DNA of 64,000 nucleotides from Cyclospora cayetanensis (taxonomy: Eukaryota; Apicomplexa; Conoidasida; Eucoccidiorida; Eimeriidae), in NCBI RefSeq assembly GCF_002999335.1, contig NW_020312063.1:1-64000 (forward strand). Reading direction: 5' to 3'. Positions 1 to 11,620 of this stretch are shown piece after piece; the first letter of the stretch is position 1; every line of letters begins with the position of its first letter. The notes beneath the pieces were generated by a model. That model saw only the letters and a program-made list of their open reading frames with translations, was not told where the DNA came from and searched no databases. Both the position numbers and the translations under genes were made by a program.

Positions 1-2780
1 GATTTCATGACCCCATCTTCCACAATAGTGGAAGGAACGTTATTGGCGGGCTGTCTGTGGCTGCTGAAGTGCATGAATGCCTTCCAGCAGTCTTTCCTCG
101 TCCTCTTCAGACTGCAGATCAGAGCCAAGCGATACAGCCTCGACATCAAAGGCTCTACAATAAATCCGAGCTTCGCTTTTTTGCACAGCCAAAGACGCCG
201 GAATTGCGATCATTAGCTCTGAAAGTTCGAGGCGTCTCTATATTGTGTAAATTCCATAGCTCGGCTTTTGGATTGCGTAGCTGTTGCCCATCGTGCAATC
301 ACTTGATGTGAGAGCACAGGCAGATATGACGTAAACCATTGACAAAGCATTTTTGCTGGTCTACGTCGTGGCTTTTCGCAGACCGAGGCATCATATATTC
401 CGATACACAGATTTATGGATAGATTCTACTGCCAAGGCTTTCTCGATTCGGTTAAAGTGTGCTGTGGAGATGATCTTAGCATAGACCGATTTCAGGACGA
501 ATGACGACCAGGTACTGTAGTAATACTTGCAGGCAGAAAATTTACATTAAAGAGCTACTACCTTATAGGTTTACCCATCTAATAAACACATCGTGGGGGA
601 TATTATTATGTCCTTTTTGTGTGGCCACAGAGTGAGGTACAGCTTCAACCTGCTGATGAAATATACTATTACTTGCCCATTCCAGCGGGCTTCACACTTC
701 TCTTGCCGGAGTAACCTCATCAACGCACCCATGAAACATTCTATGAGCTGAAAAATCATGCCTTTCTACCAGTTGTGGAGCCACTGCGTTTACAGCAGCT
801 TGCAAGCCGGCCTTGCCGCCGCAAAAAGGCGTTGTGCCAGCACCTACCTACAACGCCAGAGGGTCTTTCCCCAATCCTGTTTCTAAACATAAACAAATAA
901 TTCAAGAGCTGAACACCTCGATGGAAAACGGGAAAGTGTTCTAGGGCAACTTTACATCACACTGCATCCACAGCCGGTGGATGAGCAACAACACATGCTC
1001 TGAGCCATGCAGTGCAACCAGATGAAGTGCTCCATCTATGGCCTCCGTAAGAAGACTCTTGACAGACTCAACGCAAAAATACGGAGTTCTTGATAGATTC
1101 TCAGTAAAACCGTCGCCTGACCCTGCACACACCCCTCAGAGTTCTCGACGAGGGGAGAAAGACAGCCAGCGTGCGAGCAGGTGCATCCCAAGAGCACTCG
1201 TCTCACTTGACAAATAACTGGACGTAGCACCTAGCGCGCACGCAAACCACCCTGCGATTTCTTGTATCGAGCTACCAGTACTCTGCAGTAAGTAAGTCGT
1301 GCGACTAGGCAATCCAAGTAGTCAATTCTTTACTATTAAATTAACAACTGTGATTGGTGAAGTAAAAACTGTTCACAAGTGCCTCAGCTCGCTATACCGT
1401 ATTACGGGTTTGACCAGACATTGCAGATTTAGGCCCCGACATGTTTAGAGACCTTGAAATAAGCGTTGCAGGAGCCGTCGACACTTGCTCGTTAGAGGCG
1501 ATCTCTGGCTGGGCGCGGCTTTTGCATTGTGCAAGTGCGTCACGGTATGTGTTTTTTGATGCCTGGTTCGACTCCCTAGGGGGATCCCCAAAGCAGTTGA
1601 GCACTCGCAGCCATTTACGTATGCGCCCATGATGAAGCAAAGGTTGCGTCACGAGGGATGACGAGACGCAGCCTCCAAGCTGCCTATACCCTGCTGGAGC
1701 TGAATCTGCCTCTAAATCCCTACACCGTAATGCCTCTATGAAATCTTCCTGAGCACGTACTGGATAGCCTCGAGACGTCGCAACAGTCGCAGGCAGCGCC
1801 GCGTTCAACACCGTGCCCCCCTGCGGCTGGTGCGTGCACGTGTCTGACATGCTTTTAACGCTCTGTGAGTGCCATTCGCAGAGCATCTCGGTGCGCTTTC
1901 GTAGGATCGCTTGATCTCGTTGTCTGGCTGCCCGTGCTGCCTCTCGCTTGCACTTCTGTCCCACTTCTTCGGCGTGGCTAGCTGCCCGCATTTCGCGTCG
2001 CGCAGAATTGGTGTTCTATGAGCTACACCTAAGGAGCAAAGCTCTGAGCTGACTGGCGGCGCAGTAGCCGTGATACGAATGTATACCAGAAACGACGCAT
2101 GCATGTTGGCTAGCTCGGCCCGCACACTGCGAATACGGAAAAATGGGGGCATGAAGGAAGACCCCCCTTGCGCCTTTATTTACAGCATTTTGTCGAGGAG
2201 TAGGAAGGCGGAGAGGCTTGCCAGGAGGGACTGGCGACTTCGGCAAACCGTGGAGACTTACAGAGCATTGTTCTCAGACTTGGCGATAGCATACTGCACA
2301 TGGCCATCAATCTACCGCAGCCCACACGCCAAAGATACCGAGAGGAATCTTTAGTTGTTGCCCGCAGAAGCAAAAAGGCTAACGTAAGAACCGCGGATTG
2401 GGGCGTATTCCCTGGCTGGGCGCCTTTTTCTGGCTTTGGCGCAAGAGGCCGTTTTTCTGTGCGGCTGACAAAGACGGCAAAAAGCCGCTAGGAGAAAAAA
2501 GCAGCAAAAAGCGACACGGCTTTCGTACGAGGCGCTGCAGCCGGACGACTTCTGCTCGACGCCACAGAGTGCTGTTGCTAGTCTGCTAGCTGCAGCGATG
2601 TGCTTTCCTCTGCGGAGACAACAGCATTCGGGACAGAGTCACCTTTTGCGGCCTTACAGCTGCTGCGGCTGTAATGACAAAAGCAGCAATCTCCGTCAGC
2701 AATTATTTGTTGCACCGATTCTCGAGTAATGCCGTTTTATGCCGGGCAGCGTTGCCGCCTCTAGAAAAGCAAAAGGGGCC
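1..2780. other. Gene-poor, repeat-free segment
   Basis: I recognise no gene here. Open frames on both strands are short and share no motif I can name. The segment lacks the CAG/CTG runs and minisatellites that fill the gene blocks, and in that respect resembles the 51-58 kb block that holds a decayed retrotransposon. It could therefore be eroded mobile DNA, but I found no reverse transcriptase, integrase or zinc-knuckle motif to prove that. Confidence 0.5.
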
Positions 2781-3083
2781 TTAATACGTGACGTTCTGGC
2801 CATGCGTATGCTTGGCGCGCTTTTTCCGCTCCTGTGCGACTTTGAAGCGGTTCGCCTTAGCTGTCGCTGCCGTGGATGGTGCTGCAGAAGATCTTGGTGG
2901 AGGCTGCGGCTTCAGTTGATGCTCCGACACTTTCAGGCCGGGGGGCAGCTTGCACGGCAACACCACCCTAGTGCCACTGCTGTTGCTGCTGCTGCTAAAA
3001 CGGGCTGCATGCAGCCGCAAGAAGTGCTGCAGCTCCGTCTTCCCCCATGCGAGCACTTGGAAGGGGAGTCGTCCGACATGCAT
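2781..3083 (-). CDS. Possible small basic hypothetical protein or terminal exon
   Basis: I do not recognise this 100-residue reading frame. It starts MHVGRLPFQVLAWGK, carries a short Ser/Asn run and a Pro-rich patch, and ends in a Lys/Arg-rich tail (RFKVAQERKKRAKHTHG) before TAA. The tail looks like that of a small nuclear or RNA-binding protein, but this is only an impression. The start may instead lie in an upstream exon: a pyrimidine-rich AG acceptor near 3190-3200 on the minus strand could feed this region. The gene would be divergent from the RING-finger gene that begins at about 3.7 kb. The main reason for listing it is that its composition is not explained by CAG repeats. Confidence 0.22.
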   Translation of the reverse strand: MHVGRLPFQVLAWGKTELQHFLRLHAARFSSSSNSSGTRVVLPCKLPPGLKVSEHQLKPQPPPRSSAAPSTAATAKANRFKVAQERKKRAKHTHGQNVTY

Positions 3084-3711
3084 GGTGCAGGCGGCGCCGC
3101 ATTCGGAGGCCTCCCTTCAGCCGCTTGGCGTCTCCAAAGCAAGGAAAGCACCCTCTATCTACTTTATCGCTGCCGTAAAGCACTGTCTTAGCCGCTAAAA
3201 TAATAACCTCCGCAGCAGCAGCAGCAGCGACGGCTCCTGCTCATCAGATCACTTGGTCATGCGGCTGCTGCCCCTTGACCTCCTGGCTGCAACGCAGGCG
3301 CTGCCGCTGGTGCAGTAAATTCGGAACGCGCGAAAAAATACAGCGAATTTCATAGAAACGAGGTAGTCAGGGTGGGTGTCAAAGACGCTCCGTACCCGCC
3401 TGCTGCTAGCAAGCAAGGTAGCACTCGCGCATGCAACAGCAGGGGGCACCACCTCTGCGGCTTGCTTGCCTGCAGACCGACCGACCCGCAGCAGCCAGGA
3501 AACGGCGCAGCCGTCTGCTCATTCCAGCTAGCGACAGAGTCGGATGCTGCTTTCTTCACAGAGTGTGTGGCTGTCTGGACCCCTTTTCCACGCTCCAGCG
3601 CGCAGGCAATCCCCGCTTGCTCGCGGGAGGGGAGCGGCCTCGTGGGAAGGCCACACCCCAAATCTACAGAGGGCCTCCATCCACCAGATGCAGAGGCACG
3701 AGCGGCTCGCA
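3084..3711. other. Upstream region of the RING-finger gene
   Basis: Short CAG run near 3212-3230 and no clear gene. It holds the presumed promoter and 5' leader of the + strand gene starting at 3712. An in-frame ATG at 3544 would extend that protein by 56 residues with no conserved motif. Confidence 0.4.
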
Positions 3712-6700
3712 ATGTCTGCAGCAACCGGCGAAAACGCGGATAGGGGGGGCCCCCCCCGGGGGGGCGGCCACAGGGGGGGGCCCCCCCGGGGGGGCCCCCA
3801 CAGGCGCGGGAGAGGGCGCGGCTCTCGGGAGGGCCCTGCCCACTGCGCTGGGGGCCCCCCCCGAGGACTAGCAGCCTCCTCGCGTGCTCAAGAAGCTCAG
3901 GCAGAAACTCCGCATGCAGCGCATGCCGATGGCAGCACGACTCGAGGGAGTGCCCGTCACAGAGGTGCTAGAAGACCTACTTCGCACCAGCATCATCAGC
4001 AGCAGCAGCAGCAACAGCAGCATCCTCATCAGCAACAACATCCTCATCGTCGGCAACAGCAACAGCAGGAGGCCAGCGACATCGTCACCATCGACGCATG
4101 CCGAGTATTTGTAGAGGGGGCTGTCACGGCAGGTGCCTCCATTGGGGGGTGCCCCTCCCCCCAAACGCAGTCTCAGCCGCCTTATCCTGTTCTGGAATGC
4201 GTGGTTTGCTGCGAGGAAACACCCTGTCTCGCCGTAGGCTGCTGCAGCCACTTCTGCTGCTGGATGTGCGCCGTGCGGCTGCGGCTGGGTCCTCGACGTT
4301 CACGGCACTGCCCATTCTGCTTTTGCAACACGCCGTTGTTGCTGCTGCTTTTTACCGGTGAGGCGCGTGAGCGGCTTTCCGTTGAGCCGCCTCTCGAGGC
4401 GCTGCTCAATCCCCCAGTGTATGCAGCGGCTGCTTCCTTGAAACTTCCCCCCCACCTCCTTGCCCCCGAGGTAGGCCTTGCCTTTTCTTCTGCAGCCGTT
4501 CGCAGGCATTGCGAGGCGCTGCTGCAGCTGCGCTGCTGGCAACAACCGTGCCGAGACAGCTGGCTGTTTTCGTATGTCTTTGCCGCGGATCTTACGAAGC
4601 AGCAAGAAGAAATGAATCTCGCAATCGCTGCGGCTGCGGAGGCGAAGCGACGCCCTCTGGAGGCCCTTGCTAGAAGCGCTAGAGGCAGCAGCAGCAACAA
4701 CAACAGGAACGAGAACAACAGTGATGAGACGCTCCTATTTACGGGGCCTCTGGACGAGCCGCATGTCTTTTTGTCGGTGCCTCAGCTGTCTGTACACCTC
4801 AGCAAGCAACATGCCCTGGAGCTCTGCAGTGTCTGTCTTTTGGGTCGCAGCGAGCAGCTCCTGGTGCAGCAGCAGTTGCTGCCGCGCCCCCTTTATAAGC
4901 TGCACATGCAGCAGCAAACGCGGGGCCTCAAGAATTCAAGTCCCGCTGCTGCCGCTACTGCTGGGGTGTCTGTACACCCCAAGTGCAGCGTCTGTCAGGA
5001 ACGCACAGTTGACGGAGACGCGTTGCTGCTGCACTTCAGAGACTGTCACTTCTCCTGCCCTCTCTGTGAACAGGAGTACCATCGCGCGATGGCCGCTGCA
5101 GCGGCGGCTGCTGACGCGGGGGCATCAGAGGCGCCTCCTTCTGCAGAAATCGTGCCTGTAAGACGTGGTCACTGCATTTGCTGTTGCAATTAATAGTGCT
5201 GATTATGCTGATGATGATTATGCTGATGACGATGATGCTGATGTTGATGATGATGATTATGATGATGATGATGATTATGCTGATGATGATCATGCTGGTG
5301 ATGATTATTATGCTGATGATGACTATGCTGCTGATGTTGATGATGATGATTAAGCTGATAATGATGATAATGATAATAATTATGATGATTAAGCTGATAA
5401 TGATGATAATGATAATAATTATGATGATTAAGCTGATAATGATGATGATGATTATAATTCTGATGATTAAGCTGATAATGATGATAATGATTATAATTAT
5501 GATGATTAAGCTGATAATGATGATAATGATTATAATTATGATGATTGAGCTCATAATGATGATGATGATTGTGAAGCTGTTCTATTGCTGCTGCGGAGCT
5601 TATGGCCCGGACGCCGCTGCAAAACGCTCTGCACTTGCTGTTGCTGCGCTGTCTGCAGGTGTTTGGTCAGATCGAAGAGCTGCAGCATCATTACACGCAG
5701 GAACACTATCCGTGTCCTCATAGAGACCTCTGTCCGCTTACGGTGTATCGGAATCTCACGGATTTGCACATGCACATTGCTGCCGTCCACGGCGGCAACA
5801 GCCGACCAAGCAGCAGCAGCAGAGCGATTTCCGCTGCAGCTGAGGCGAGTCGGGGTAGGGGACCCCAGCAAGTTTCTCCGGCGAGCACTGGCAACACATT
5901 TGGCAGCAGTGCAGGCCCAGTGGCACTAGCCTTGAGAGCCGACTATGCGGCTTACCGGAGGCTGCTCATCAGCTATCTTCGCCAGCGAAGGTCTCATCGG
6001 GGAGCTCCTGCGTCTGCTGAAGCGCACGCCGCTGGACGAGCGAGCATTGCAGCAATTACGACAAGCCTCCCCAGCAGGAGCAGCGGTAGCGCTCCCGCAA
6101 GAACTTCAGGAGAAACACCGACGTCGGGGGCAGCACCAGCTGAAACAGCCGCTGTTTCAGCAGCTGAAACAGCCGCTGCAGATCCGGATAAGTGGCAGGA
6201 ACAAGAGCGCGAGGCGCTTACCCGCGGTGCATGCGACAGCAGCAACAGCGATGGCGGCTTCCGCTTGCCTCCAGGACTGTCGTCTCGTGGAGTCTTCTGC
6301 GAAACAGCAGAAGGGGCGCGAGGAGGAGGGGGAAGGGCAGGAGCAGCCAGGGTAGCAGGAGCACCTTCAGATCCTGCACACCACGCGCAGCAGCAGCAAC
6401 AAGAGCAGCTGCAACAAGAGCAGCTGCACAGCAGCAGCAACACAGAGTCTTTCGTATTTGTCGCTAGCGAGAATTCGAGGGATGCGGCATTGCCCTCCCC
6501 CAGAGAAGAAGCGATTGCCACTGCTGATGCAACAATTTCAACGCCAGTCCAGGAGTATTCGGCTGCTCTGAGCAATCAGGAGGCTTTTCTCAGCTGTGTT
6601 CCTCCAGGTGCTGCTGCAACGTGCAGCAGCATTCTTCCTTCTTGTGCTGCTCTGCAGCAGCTGCGAGACGCGCTGCCCCTGCTGTCTCAGCAGCGGGAAG

Positions 6701-9321
6701 CTGCAGCCGTAGTGGCAGCTGCAGGTCGCACTGCTGCCCTCACAGTACTGTTGCTTCCAGACGAAGACAGCAAGCGCATATCTCGCCTGTACTCGGATCT
6801 GATGCAGCACCTGCTGCAGCAGCAGCAGCAGCAGCAGCTGCGCAGCATTGCTGCTGCGCTCACAGCAGCCGATCAGATGCTGCAACAACAGCAACAGCAA
6901 CAGCAACAGCACCAACAACAGCACCAACAACAGCACCAACAACAGCACCAGCAACAACAACTTCTTCAAGGATCTAGAGCTAAGGCCCTTCTAAAGCAGC
7001 AGCGCGAAAAACTGTTTGAAGATTTTGTGGCTCACAGTGTCTGCATCCTCTTTGGCACTTCCTGCTCCAGCAGCGCCAGCAGCATGAGCAGTGGGAAGGG
7101 TGACATGTTGCTTCTCCGCAACGTTGTGCAGTCTGCGAAGACAACGCTTCCAGAGACACCGCAAGGCTTGCTGCTGCTGTGTCTCTCCTTGGGGGCGTCC
7201 AACTCTTCGAAGCGCTTGCTGCTCGCGGAGGCGTTGCAGCGCCTCGCAGTTCGCATGCAGCAGGAGGAGCAAGCGGGGAAGGAAGGCGAGCAGGGGTGCT
7301 TGCCAGAGCAGCTTGGTAGCCAGCTATCGCTTGGAGGCGTCCTAGGCATCGGCTCTGCTGTCTGTACTCCGACCATGCCTCCTGCGCTTCCAGTTTGTTC
7401 TCCCGCTGCATCAGCGTCAGCGCAGCCTCACAAGGAGCTGCTCGGCGATCTAGCTGTCTGCGACTTGCCCTTCACGGCTGCCACTTCCTTTCTCGAGGCA
7501 CTGAGCTTCCTTTTGCGGCACATCCAGTCGCAGCAGCAAGGGGAGGGGGGTCTTGCCAAGCAGCAGCATGGGCAGCAGCAGCAGCAGAAGGTGAAAAAGG
7601 GGAAACTGCTGCAGCAGCACACGCAGCGCCTCAGGCAGAAGCGCCTTGAGACAGGAAATGTTTGGGGAGTGCAGTCTGAACAGCGACAGCAGCAGCAGCA
7701 GCATGAGCAGCAGCAGCCGCAGGAGCTGGAGCTCGATGCCGCATGCACTGGCGATGCCATTGCGCAGCTAGTTGCTGGACGCTCACGTGTAAGAGAGATT
7801 CACTGCCGCTGTTTCTGCCGCAGGCTGCGCGCGCCGATGTGGCTGCCTTCGCTACAGTGCATGCAATTAGTTGGGCTGCGAATGCTGCTGTTGCCGATTT
7901 TGCGCCTCGCAGCTAGAGATGCAGCAGCTGTCGTTGCTGGCACGCGACCTCTCCCCCTTCGTCACAAATACAAAATTCTTGGAAGACTGTCAAGCTCTAG
8001 GGTTCGTGCCTGCTGCTGCATGCGACTCTCTGCCGCCCGCGTCTTTAGGGGCGTCGTTTGTAGCTAGCTAGCGAGTTTAGCTAGCTAGCGAGTTTAGCTA
8101 GCTAGCTGGCTTGACCAACCTTTGTGGAGGCTATTCTTCCCGGCTTTGTCTTCTCACATGACGCCTGCATGCATCGCTTCTTCTTCGTAGCTACAGACGC
8201 GTCAAAGAACGCTTCTGCTGGCGGCTCAGTGCTTGGAGAGCAGAAAAGTGTGTTTTTGCAGACCTGCCTTTTACTGCGCTCGCCGTGGCGTGGGGGGGGC
8301 GGAGAGCGCAGCTTCTTCCGCCATCGCTGACTGGCTGCAGCGCTGCTGCAGCGTGCTGTCTGTAGCAACAGAAAAGGATATAACTCTCCTGAGCCTCTAT
8401 ACGGATGCATGCTCAACTCGTCTTCCACACGCCGGTAATTCCTTCTTGCTGCTACTTGCTGTTTCTTGCTACTACTTGCTGCTTCTGGCTGCTTCTTGCT
8501 GTTTCTTGCTGCTTCTTGCCGCTTCTTGCTGTTTCTTGCTGTTTCTTGCTGCTCCTTGCTGCTCCTTGCTGCTTCTTGCTGTTTCTTGCTGCTTCTTGCC
8601 GCTTCTTGCTGTTTCTTGCTGCTTCTTGCTGCTTCTTGCTGCTACTTGCTGCTTCTGCGGTTGGTGGTAAACGTTGGTCTGCACTGTAACGTGCCTGTTG
8701 CTTGGCGTCAATAATGAGCTAGTACTTTTTAGGAGGCTGTATACCTATGTATATACATAGGTATACACATTTATATATATATGTATACATATTTATATTT
8801 ATGTACGTGTGCGAGTGCTTTAATGTGCCGGATTTGTTGTTATTGTTGTTGCTGCTGCAGATTTGCTGCAGGCTTTCCCAGCCTTAGAGCCACGTGTGAG
8901 GATAGAGCAACGGCCACTGCAAACTGCTGCAGTCAATCCTATTTGGTGAGTCTTTATCTCTTTGTTTGTACTTCCTGCGGCTGCTGTTGGCGCTGCTCCT
9001 TGCGTCTTATGGGATCCCCACAGCGGTTCTTTCTCCCTGCTGCTGAGTGTGACCACTACGACGCTTTGTTTTTCTTTTTGCCTCTTTTGGGAGGTGCTGC
9101 GGAGGCTTTCCAAAACGTGTTGGTGTTGGTGCTGCCCCTGCGTTCTTGAAGGCAACACAAATCTCGCCGAGGGTTCAACGCGGCAGAAGACTTCCCCTCA
9201 CTGCCGCCTAGCAGCAGCACCAATAGCAGCAGCAGCAGCAGCAGCAGCAGCTATGTGAGCGGGTGGAGTCGAGTGTCGGTAGAAAGGAAGACCCCCGAAC
9301 CTGCTGCTGCTGCTGCTACTG

Positions 9322-9352
<31 letters not shown>

Positions 9353-10602
9353 CCGACAGTCGGCTACTGCACACATCCCACCCGCTTCGATCAGTGAGGA
9401 GCACTTCCCTTCTCTACCGCAGCAGCAGCGCAGACAAAAACAGCAGCAACAGCAGCAGCAGCAGCAGAATTGGGGCCTTAAGAAAGATGGCATTGCGTCG
9501 CAAAGTAAGATCCTGGCTCTTTACGTGGATGCCTCCTCCAATCTGCTGGCATTCTTGGTGCTTTTTTGCTACTGCTACTCCTATTACTATTACTGCTACT
9601 CCCATTGTTATTACTACTATTATTATTACTGCCACTGCTATCATTATTACTGCTACTCCTATTATTATTACTGCTACTACTTTTACTACTACTATTATTA
9701 TTAGTGCTACTACTATTACTATTATTATTACTACTATTATTGCTCCTAATACTGCTGCCTAATGCCTCGCTGCTGCGAGCTTTTGAGGCGCTGCCGCAAA
9801 GTGTGCAAGGTGTTTGTTTGCACAGGACTGACTTGCAGCGCGTGTACTTTCTGCAATCCTCGGGGACGCACTCGGTGTGCTGTCTGCAATTCGCCCTTGG
9901 ATATCACCGGCGTCAGCAACAGCAACAGCCTTGCCAGTCCCAACAACAGCGACAGCCGTGAGAGTAACAGCAGCAACCCAAGAGCCCTTGGCGGCAATAC
10001 TCAAGGCTTTAGGAGTAGCGGCGCAAGAGAGCACCAAGAGGCGTTTCCTGCCCTGCAGGATGCAAACAATCGGAGTTCAAATCCTCAAAAAACACAGCAG
10101 CAGCAGCAGCAGCGGAAGCCCCTTACTCTCGCCGACGTCAAATCCCCCAAGACCACCAGGGGCAGCAGCAGCAGCAACACAGGTGCGTTTATAAAAATAT
10201 ATATATTACTCTTTATCTCTCTCTCTCTCTGTGTGTGTCTATGTGTATGTTTTCCTATCTCTGTGTGTATGTGTGTGTGTCTATGTGCATGTTTTCCTAT
10301 CTCTGTGTATGTGTGTGTGTGTGTCTATGTGTATGTTTTCCTATCTCTGTGTGTATGTGTGCGTGTCTATGTGTATGTGTGTGTGTCTACGTGTATGTTT
10401 TCCTGTGTCTGTTCATACTACGCACGGAAATCGGGCAACAATACCCCACATCCACACCTCCAGCAGCGGTAGAGGAAACGAGGCATCGTAGAGGAGTTGC
10501 GCTTGTGTTTGCGGGTGCGCTGCAGTTGCATGCCTGCAGTGTACGTACGCGAACAACCCATCACGGAGGAAGTGCCAATTATGCGATTCTCCACTGCCCT
10601 AG
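3712..10602 (+). CDS. ZNF598/Hel2-like RING and zinc-finger E3 ubiquitin ligase
   Basis: The family ubiquitinates small-subunit ribosomal proteins on collided ribosomes to start ribosome quality control. Exons inferred: 3712-5157, 5659-7788, 7913 to about 8059, 8872-8945 (or from 8861), 9152-9504, 9826-10182 and 10526-10602. All but the third-to-fourth junction are phase-consistent. A RING (CVVCCEE...HFCCWMC...HCPFC) lies at about residues 163-205. It is followed by the C2H2 series KCSVCQERT, HFSCPLCEQEY and, after the first intron, HYPCPHRDLC...HIAAVHGG, the ZNF598 order. Further on come Gln-rich spacers, FPALEP and AEDFPSLPP motifs, and two RanBP2-type fingers: LTCSACTFCNPRGRTRCAVC, then CLQCTYANNPSRRKCQLC just before the stop. 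The N-terminus is Gly/Pro/Arg-rich from G/C tracts. Start chosen at MSAATGEN; an ATG at 3544 is possible. If the chain breaks near 8.06 kb, the last four exons would be a separate small gene. Confidence 0.8.
5165..5575 (+). repeat. GAT/GATAAT-rich intronic minisatellite
   Basis: Occupies almost all of the first intron of the ZNF598-like gene. Degenerate GATGAT units pass into a tandem unit of about 39 bases, built around gattaagctgataatgatg, repeated about five times between roughly 5340 and 5545. Open frames through it encode only Ile or Met/Asp runs. Confidence 0.85.
8069..8112 (+). repeat. Tandem GCTAGC-containing repeat
   Basis: A unit of about 17 bases (agctagctagcgagttt) occurs about three times where the third exon of the ZNF598-like gene meets its intron. 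It supplies an in-frame TAG, so the exon must be spliced just before it if the gene continues. Confidence 0.75.
8442..8662 (+). repeat. TTGCTGCTTC/TTGCTGTTTC intronic minisatellite
   Basis: Fifteen-base-type units of cttgctgtttcttgctgctt repeat for about 220 bases within an intron of the ZNF598-like gene. Frames across it give only Leu/Ala/Cys/Phe repeats. Confidence 0.85.
9565..9758 (+). repeat. ATT/ACT trinucleotide-rich intronic repeat
   Basis: Irregular tattactactat-type repeat in the intron between the exons ending at 9504 and starting at 9826. The intron starts GTAAGA and ends at GCACAG. Confidence 0.85.
10208..10415 (+). repeat. TGTGTG/CTATGTGTATG intronic minisatellite
   Basis: Long unit of about 30-36 bases with core tatgttttcctatctctgtg, repeated about five times in the last intron of the ZNF598-like gene. 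Confidence 0.85.
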
Positions 10603-11620
10603 AGGTCATCCTGTGTGCGTCTGCGAGAGCCTCTCGCCTCCTCTCCAAGCAGCAGAGAGGCCCCTGAGTGAGTGTTCTTCTTAGGGGAGAAAGTTTTCTT
10701 TCGCCAGGGTTGGTGTGTGCCTCTCGCGAGCAGACGTGTAAAAGCCTCTCTCGCTGTCGCTCAAGTGCGCCTTTTAGAAAAGGGCCACTGAATCCGCTTT
10801 AGAAGAGTTTTTATAAACTAGGCAGAGGGCTTGGTACTACTACTACCAGGCAGCACGAGGCACGTTTTGCTCGTGCCTGTTACCGATGCCCCTTCTCCGC
10901 CTTGAGGCAGCTTTTTAGCCCCTTCTGACACTGCTAGAACGGGTGCGTCAGCCGTAGCTGCATGCAGCAAATTCAGACTACGCTGGAGGGAGAGAGGAGG
11001 ATATTTAGAATGCAACTCTACGCGCATGGCGGCAAGTGAGTAGACCTGTTTAAGACAAGGGACGTTTCACGACATCCATGACGGGCTCTGTAGGGAGGAG
11101 GAGCAGAGAGAGACGGGAGAAAAGAGAAAGAGGATAAAAAGGAGGGAGGGAGAGGCGTTCGCGTGGGATTTTTAGCTGCACCACCAAGAGACTTCGAGAG
11201 CGGGGGACGCCTGGTGCAAAAAAAAAAGAGAAAGAAGGCGTTTACAAAAGAAGAGAAAGGAGGCGTTTACGAAAAAAGAGCTGTGCGCGTGTGTAGCTTG
11301 GCGGGGTCTGCCTCGGCGGGAGGCAGTCAACAAGACTCGCCGCTGCGTTCGTCGTGGGAGGAGGGAGAAGCCTTGCTAGAAGAAGCGGCCGCTGTAGTCT
11401 CCGCAGCGTGGCTGCCGCGGGTGTGCACTGTCGAGAGACGAAAGTCGCCATCCATCCATCGTAGACACCAGCAGAGGGAGGCGGGCGAGAGAGAGGCAGC
11501 CCCCCAAGGTAGCACACTGCTCGCGACTTTCCCTAAGAAACTGACGCATGCGCGGCGCCTCCCTGCGCTGCCTTTGAAACTTCTGCGCGGCTGGCCGTTA
11601 GGAAGCCGCTTCCGCCGAGC
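10603..11620. other. Convergent intergenic region
   Basis: Lies between the 3' ends of the ZNF598-like gene (+) and the EF-hand gene (-). Contains an AG-rich stretch near 11093-11160 and no frame I can assign. Expected to hold both 3' untranslated regions. Confidence 0.5.

Noticed and set aside
571..760. Possible retroelement coding piece in the left repeat-free block
   Set aside because: Checked in all frames for reverse transcriptase, integrase and zinc-knuckle blocks; none found.
1560..1600. GGTTCGACTCC, resembling a tRNA T-loop
   Set aside because: Flanking bases do not pair as a T-stem, and no anticodon or acceptor stem could be assembled upstream.
5036..5723. Ile-rich and Met/Asp-rich open frames
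   Set aside because: Translation of the GAT/ATC intronic repeat; the true gene splices across it with matching phase.
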